From assembly GCA_963806495.1 (NCBI GenBank), contig CAWDYA010000010.1, positions 62,001-126,000 on the forward strand: a stretch of 64,000 nt of DNA, read 5' to 3'. This document shows positions 60,027 through 64,000 of this stretch, in pieces. Numbering within the stretch: position 1 is the first letter of the stretch; each line of letters opens with the position of its first letter. Under the pieces are notes generated by a model. It made no database searches. It saw only the letters and a program-made list of their open reading frames with translations, and was not told where the DNA came from. Origin of the DNA: CAWDYA01 sp963806495. Lineage in GTDB: Bacteria > Acidobacteriota > Polarisedimenticolia > JACPZX01 > DASXTC01. The position numbers and the translations under genes were made by a program.

Positions 60027-62204
60027 ATGCGTTCACTCGGGCTCGTTCGTCTGCTGGCCTCGGCCGGCCTGATCGCCTCCATGTCCATTCCGGCACGAGC
60101 GGACGGCACGGATCGCAAGCCTCTCGAATACCCGAAGGCGGCGAAGGTGGGGCAGGTCGACGACTATCACGGCACCAGGGTGGCCGACCCGTACCGCTGG
60201 CTCGAGGACCTCGACTCGAAGGAGACGAAGGCCTGGGTCGACGCCGAGAACAAGGTCACCTTTGCGTTCCTCGACGGGATCCCGGCCCGTGAGAAGATCA
60301 AGGCCCGTCTCACCACTCTGTGGAACTACGAGCGGTACGGCGTCCCCGTGATGAGGGGAGGGCGCTACTTCTTCAGCCGCAACGACGGACTGCAGAACCA
60401 GAGCGTGCAGTACTGGATGTCCTCCATCGACGGCCAGCCGAAGCTGCTGCTCGACCCGAACAAGCTCTCGCAGGACGGCACCGTGGCGCTGTCGGGCATC
60501 TCCTACAGCGACGACGGCCGGTACATGGCCTACTCCGTGTCGAGCGGCGGGTCCGACTGGCAGGAGTGGAAGGTGCGGGAGGTGGAAAGCGGCAAGGACC
60601 TGTCCGACGACATCAAGTGGGTCAAGTTCTCCGGCGCCTCCTGGACGAAGGACGGCAAGGGATTCTACTACAGTCGATACGCCGAGCCGGACGATGCCAC
60701 GATGATGACCGGCGCCAACTACTACCAGAAGCTCTACTACCATTCACTCGGCACGCCCCAGGCCGAGGATCCGCTCGTGTACGAGCGCGAGGACCACAAG
60801 GAATGGGGATTTTCGGGCGGCGTCACGGATGACGGACGGTATCTCGCCATCACCGTCTGGGAGGGCACCGATCCGAAGAACCGGTTCTTCTACAAGGACC
60901 TCGAAGGAAAGGACTCGAAGGTCGTGGAGCTGCTCAACGACTTCGACGCCTCCTACGATTTCGTCGGCAACGACGGCCCGGTGTTCTGGTTCCGGACCGA
61001 CCTCGACGCGCCGCGGAGCCGGATCATCGCGATCGACACGCGCGAGCCCGGGCGCAACCACTGGAAGGAGATCGTCGCCCAGGGCCCCGACGCGCTCGTG
61101 TCGGCCAACGTCGTGAACCACCAGTTCGTCCTGGAGTACCTCAAGGACGCCCACTCGGAGGTCCGGATCCACGCCCTCGACGGCAAACTGGTGAGAACGG
61201 TCGAGCTGCCGGGCCTCGGAACGGCCTCGGGATTCGGGGGACGGCCCTCCGACACCGATACCTTCTATGCCTACAGCGGGTTCACCACACCCACCACCAT
61301 CTACCACTACGACATGGAGACCGGCCGCAGCACGATATTCCGCCAGCCGAAGGTCGACTTCAACCCCGACGAGTACGAGACGCGGCAGGTTTTCTACACG
61401 AGCAAGGACGGCACCAAGGTCCCGATGTTCATCACCAGCCGCAAGGGTCTGAAGCTGGACGGGACCAACCCGACCTATCTGTACGGCTACGGGGGATTCG
61501 ACATCTCGCTCACGCCGTCCTTCTCGGTCGCCAACCTGGTCTGGATGGAGCTCGGCGGCGTCTACGCCGTGGCCAACCTCCGCGGCGGCGGCGAGTACGG
61601 CGAGGAATGGCACCAGGCGGGCACAAAGCTCCACAAGCAGAACGTGTTCGATGATTTCATCGCCGCGGCCGAGTGGCTCATCGCCAACAAGTACACTTCG
61701 ACGAAGCGGCTGGCCATCGGCGGCGGCAGCAACGGCGGTCTCCTGGTGGGCGCGGTGCTCAATCAGCGGCCGGACCTGTTCGGCGCCGCCCTGCCCTCCG
61801 TGGGCGTGATGGACATGCTGCGGTTCCACAAGTTCACCATCGGCTGGGCCTGGGTGTCGGACTACGGCTCGTCGGACGATCCGGATCAATTCAAGGCGCT
61901 GCTTGCCTACTCGCCGCTCCACAACATCAAGGCCGGTACGAAGTACCCGGCCACGCTCATCACCACCGCCGACCACGACGACCGGGTCGTGCCCGCCCAC
62001 AGCTTCAAGTACGCGGCGACCCTGCAGGCGGCGCAGGCCGGCCCGGCTCCGACACTGATCCGGATCGAGACCCGCGCGGGACACGGCGCCGGCAAGCCCA
62101 CCTCGAAGCTGATCGAGGAGGTGGCCGACAAGTGGGGCTTCCTCGTCAAGGAGCTCGGCTTCGAGGATCAGGCGATCAAGCGGGAGGAAGCCGCGGGGAA
62201 GTAG
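60027..62204 (+). CDS. Prolyl oligopeptidase, exported
   Basis: 725 residues of the S9A family. A signal peptide ends at PARADG. The beta-propeller part (about 60-430) is followed by the alpha/beta hydrolase: GGSNGGLLVGAVL with the catalytic Ser, DHDDRVVPAHSFKYAA with the Asp, and RAGHGAGKPTSKLIEE with the His. NLRGGGEYGEEWHQAG is the usual region before the Ser. It cuts short peptides after proline, probably in the periplasm. It follows the dehydrogenase gene by 16 bases. Confidence 0.94.
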   Translation: MRSLGLVRLLASAGLIASMSIPARADGTDRKPLEYPKAAKVGQVDDYHGTRVADPYRWLEDLDSKETKAWVDAENKVTFAFLDGIPAREKIKARLTTLWNYERYGVPVMRGGRYFFSRNDGLQNQSVQYWMSSIDGQPKLLLDPNKLSQDGTVALSGISYSDDGRYMAYSVSSGGSDWQEWKVREVESGKDLSDDIKWVKFSGASWTKDGKGFYYSRYAEPDDATMMTGANYYQKLYYHSLGTPQAEDPLVYEREDHKEWGFSGGVTDDGRYLAITVWEGTDPKNRFFYKDLEGKDSKVVELLNDFDASYDFVGNDGPVFWFRTDLDAPRSRIIAIDTREPGRNHWKEIVAQGPDALVSANVVNHQFVLEYLKDAHSEVRIHALDGKLVRTVELPGLGTASGFGGRPSDTDTFYAYSGFTTPTTIYHYDMETGRSTIFRQPKVDFNPDEYETRQVFYTSKDGTKVPMFITSRKGLKLDGTNPTYLYGYGGFDISLTPSFSVANLVWMELGGVYAVANLRGGGEYGEEWHQAGTKLHKQNVFDDFIAAAEWLIANKYTSTKRLAIGGGSNGGLLVGAVLNQRPDLFGAALPSVGVMDMLRFHKFTIGWAWVSDYGSSDDPDQFKALLAYSPLHNIKAGTKYPATLITTADHDDRVVPAHSFKYAATLQAAQAGPAPTLIRIETRAGHGAGKPTSKLIEEVADKWGFLVKELGFEDQAIKREEAAGK

Positions 62205-62211
62205 GACCGGG

Positions 62212-63597
62212 TCAGGGCAGGGCGAGAGCGCGCAGCTTGTCGAAGGAATAGATCCCGGTGGCGTGTCCGTCCGAGAAGCTGAACTGCAGGGCGTACCGGC
62301 CCACAGGGCGGATGTCCACGACCTGAACGTCTCCCGGGACACGGGAGCGGTCGAGCCGCGCCTCCCCCGTCCACTCGTCCACGCACATCGCGCACGGACA
62401 GGCCAGTCTCAGCTCACGGAACGGATGCCGGGTGGCGGCCCCGTCGCTCCATTTCAGCTCGACGGCGCCGTCGCGCACCTGTGCCTCGGTCGGCCGGTGC
62501 TTCACGGCCCGGGTCTTCTCGTTGACGATGCTGATCTCCCGGGCGAGACATCCCGCGACCTCCTGGAACGCCTTCGCCGAGGGGGCCGACGCGTCGGGCC
62601 CCTCGACGGCCACGACGGGCTTTCCCGCGTCCCCGGCGCGCGCGATCGCGGCATCGAGCGGGATCTCGCCCAGGAACGGGACGCCGAACTGCTCGGCCGC
62701 GCGCCGCCGCCGCCGCCGTGCAGGAACACGTCGGTCGACTCGCCGCAGTGCGAGCAGATGAAGCGGCTCATGTTCTCCACGATCCCGAGGATCGGCACCT
62801 GCACCTGCTCGAACATCCGGAGACCACGCATGCGTCACGCCCACGGCGACGTCCTGCGGCGTCGTCACGATCACCGCGCCGGCGAGCGGCGCCGACTGCG
62901 TCAGCGTGAGCTGCACGTCGCCCGTGCCCGGCGGCAGATCGATCAGCAGGTAGTCCAGCTCGCCCCAGTCGACCTGTCCGAGGAACTGCTGGATCAGCTT
63001 CGTTGCCATCGGGCCGCGCCAGATGACCGGCGTGTCGGGCCCCGTCAGCAGGCCCATCGACATGAACTTGATGCCGTGCCGCTCGACCGGGCGTATCCAC
63101 CCCTCCCGGGACCCCTGCCGGGGCCGGTCGGCGGCGCCGCCCATCATCCGGGGCACCGACGGCCCGTACACATCCGCGTCCATCAGGCCGACCCGGGCGC
63201 CGCTCGCCGCCAGCGCCAGAGCGAGGTTGGTGGCCACCGTGGACTTGCCGACGCCACCCTTGCCGCTCGCGATCGCGATCGGGTTGCGGACCAGCTTCAT
63301 ACCCCCTTCCACGGGGGGGACGCCCGAGCCGCGCACCTGGGCCGTCATGTTCACCGTCACGCCGGTGACGCCGGGGATCGCCCCGACCACCTCCACCGCC
63401 TGCTGCTTCATCGTCTCCTTCACCGGACACGCAGGCGTGGTCAGCTCGATGTCGAGCGACACGGCGCCCCCGTCGACGGCCAGGTTCTTCACGAAGCCGA
63501 GATCGACGATGTCGCGGTGCAGGTCGGGATCCTTGACGGCGCGCAGCGCCTCGAGAACCTCCTCGGGGCGCACGATATCCGTTGTTCCGGGGCTCAT
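62212..63597 (-). CDS. apbC: Mrp/ApbC-family P-loop ATPase with C-terminal DUF971, two compensating frame breaks
   Basis: Fe-S cluster carrier/assembly ATPase. DUF59-type N terminus (VKDPDLHRDIVDLGFVKN), P-loop IAIASGKGGVGKSTVATN, Walker B DLPPGTGDVQLTL. The final ~90 residues are DUF971 (RHPFRELRLACPCAMCVDEW), a fusion known for this family. The frame looks open for 461 codons, but about 43 codons (62840 to 62705) are shifted. In another frame that stretch gives GLRMFEQVQVPILGIVENMS and FICSHCGESTDVFLHGGGG, the expected sequence with the CxxC that binds the cluster. So two opposite indels hide one another. Confidence 0.88.
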   Translation of the reverse strand: MSPGTTDIVRPEEVLEALRAVKDPDLHRDIVDLGFVKNLAVDGGAVSLDIELTTPACPVKETMKQQAVEVVGAIPGVTGVTVNMTAQVRGSGVPPVEGGMKLVRNPIAIASGKGGVGKSTVATNLALALAASGARVGLMDADVYGPSVPRMMGGAADRPRQGSREGWIRPVERHGIKFMSMGLLTGPDTPVIWRGPMATKLIQQFLGQVDWGELDYLLIDLPPGTGDVQLTLTQSAPLAGAVIVTTPQDVAVGVTHAWSPDVRAGAGADPRDRGEHEPLHLLALRRVDRRVPARRRRRRAAEQFGVPFLGEIPLDAAIARAGDAGKPVVAVEGPDASAPSAKAFQEVAGCLAREISIVNEKTRAVKHRPTEAQVRDGAVELKWSDGAATRHPFRELRLACPCAMCVDEWTGEARLDRSRVPGDVQVVDIRPVGRYALQFSFSDGHATGIYSFDKLRALALP

Positions 63598-63633
63598 GAC
63601 GTATCACTCTCCTGTGTGGCGGTGACCAGCAAC

Positions 63634-64000
63634 CTAGCTTGACGGTGTTTTCATGTCAAGCCGGGCGCGCGCCTGCGGATTGCCCGGGTCGTCCTCCAGG
63701 ACGATACGATAGCAGGCTGCCGCCTCCTGCCGCCGCCCCTCGGCCCAGAGCGCGGCGCCGAGATTGTTGTACACCTCGTAGTAGGCGCCGCCGCTCTCGC
63801 GCGCGGCCAGCGAGAACCAGGCCTCGGCGCCACGGGTGTCACCCAGGAAATAGCGGTACAGCCCCAGGTTGAAGGCGCGCGATGGGAACCGCTGTCGCGA
63901 CACCAGACCGCGCATCCACGCCGACATCGGGGTGATCCGCGGGGGCCCGGTGAGGCCTGGCAGGCTGGATGGCGGAACGGACCCCGGGGGCGCGGGCAGC
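63634..64000 (-). CDS. TPR-repeat protein, cut by the window edge
   Basis: The C-terminal ~121 residues of a longer protein; the frame is open to the window end. TPR units are visible: AFNLGLYRYFLGDTRGAEAWFSLAA, YNNLGAALWAEGRRQEAAACYRIVLEDDPGNPQA. An ATG at 63927 is available but the open frame above it is proline-rich and may be part of the protein. Its stop is 36 bases from the mrp start on the same strand. Confidence 0.6.
   Translation of the reverse strand, partial: LPAPPGSVPPSSLPGLTGPPRITPMSAWMRGLVSRQRFPSRAFNLGLYRYFLGDTRGAEAWFSLAARESGGAYYEVYNNLGAALWAEGRRQEAAACYRIVLEDDPGNPQARARLDMKTPSS

Noticed and set aside
63637..63661. Inverted repeat GCTTGAC...GTCAAGC
   Set aside because: Lies within the 3' end of the TPR gene; an 11-base loop and no T run make a terminator unconvincing.
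1..64000. tRNA, rRNA, CRISPR array or prophage
   Set aside because: No T-loop-like GTTCGAATC sequence with matching stems, no regular repeat array and no phage genes were seen on reading both strands.

Overview
The window is high-GC bacterial chromosome, dense with short operons on both strands and mostly housekeeping in content. It probably comes from an Acidobacteriota-type bacterium, class undetermined. The pointers are: a VWFA-related protein of the kind typical of Acidobacteria (51110-52369); a long, internally duplicated ThyX; futalosine-pathway menaquinone genes (mqnE, mqnC, mqnD); secreted PD40, TPR, VWA and metallophosphoesterase proteins; and MetH with its activation domain encoded as a separate protein. 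Superoxide dismutase, peroxiredoxin, thioredoxin reductase and an oxygenase-like di-iron protein suggest an oxygen-exposed life. No rRNA, tRNA, CRISPR array, phage or plasmid module was seen.

Layout. 1-3.2 kb: ABC permease, macro-domain hydrolase, exported gamma-glutamyltransferase. 3.3-11 kb: mqnE-mqnC-M48 peptidase, trpS, a GIY-YIG protein, a soluble molybdopterin oxidoreductase coupled to a dienelactone-hydrolase-like protein, then queF. 11-14.3 kb (minus): operon mqnD-ygfZ-purine permease joined by ATGA overlaps. 14.4-23.5 kb: Tat-exported amidase, ThyX, TPR protein coupled to a large secreted phosphatase, O-methyltransferase, two lipoproteins. 23.5-28.3 kb (minus): redox block (metallo-beta-lactamase-fold hydrolase, Rieske ferredoxin, peroxiredoxin-like protein, glutaredoxin-thioredoxin reductase fusion) ending in a membrane glycosyltransferase. 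28.3-31.9 kb: tyrA, a compact adenine methylase/nuclease pair, two paired zinc-ribbon/membrane proteins. 32-38.8 kb: PD40 protein, swivel-first aconitase, SOD, ispH, PaaA/BoxB-like di-iron protein, rhodanese. 39-43 kb: exonuclease-WYL fusion, glycosyltransferase, and one insertion sequence with intact ends and target duplication. 43-48.8 kb (minus): two tandem isocitrate-dehydrogenase-like genes, ferredoxin, TPR, DUF167, patatin, and an nth-lipoprotein operon. 48.9-55.1 kb: exported PIMT, proS, VWA protein, and a pseudokinase/TPR membrane pair. 55.2-64 kb: MetH activation protein plus metH, EfpL-type EF-P coupled to a DapB-fold dehydrogenase, prolyl oligopeptidase, Mrp ATPase and a TPR gene cut by the window edge.

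How the genes fit together. Aconitase and the paired NAD-type isocitrate dehydrogenase genes cover consecutive TCA steps. mqnE/C/D supply menaquinone. grx-trxB, peroxiredoxin, Rieske protein and SOD form an oxidative-stress set. Adjacent genes commonly overlap at ATGA or GTGA, which implies translational coupling.

A caution for every reader: nine single-base frame breaks hit seven unrelated genes (ggt twice, molybdopterin oxidoreductase, glycosyltransferase, grx-trxB, peroxiredoxin-like, isocitrate dehydrogenase, mrp twice). In each, the family sequence resumes in another frame with nothing lost. Residual assembly indels explain this better than gene decay.
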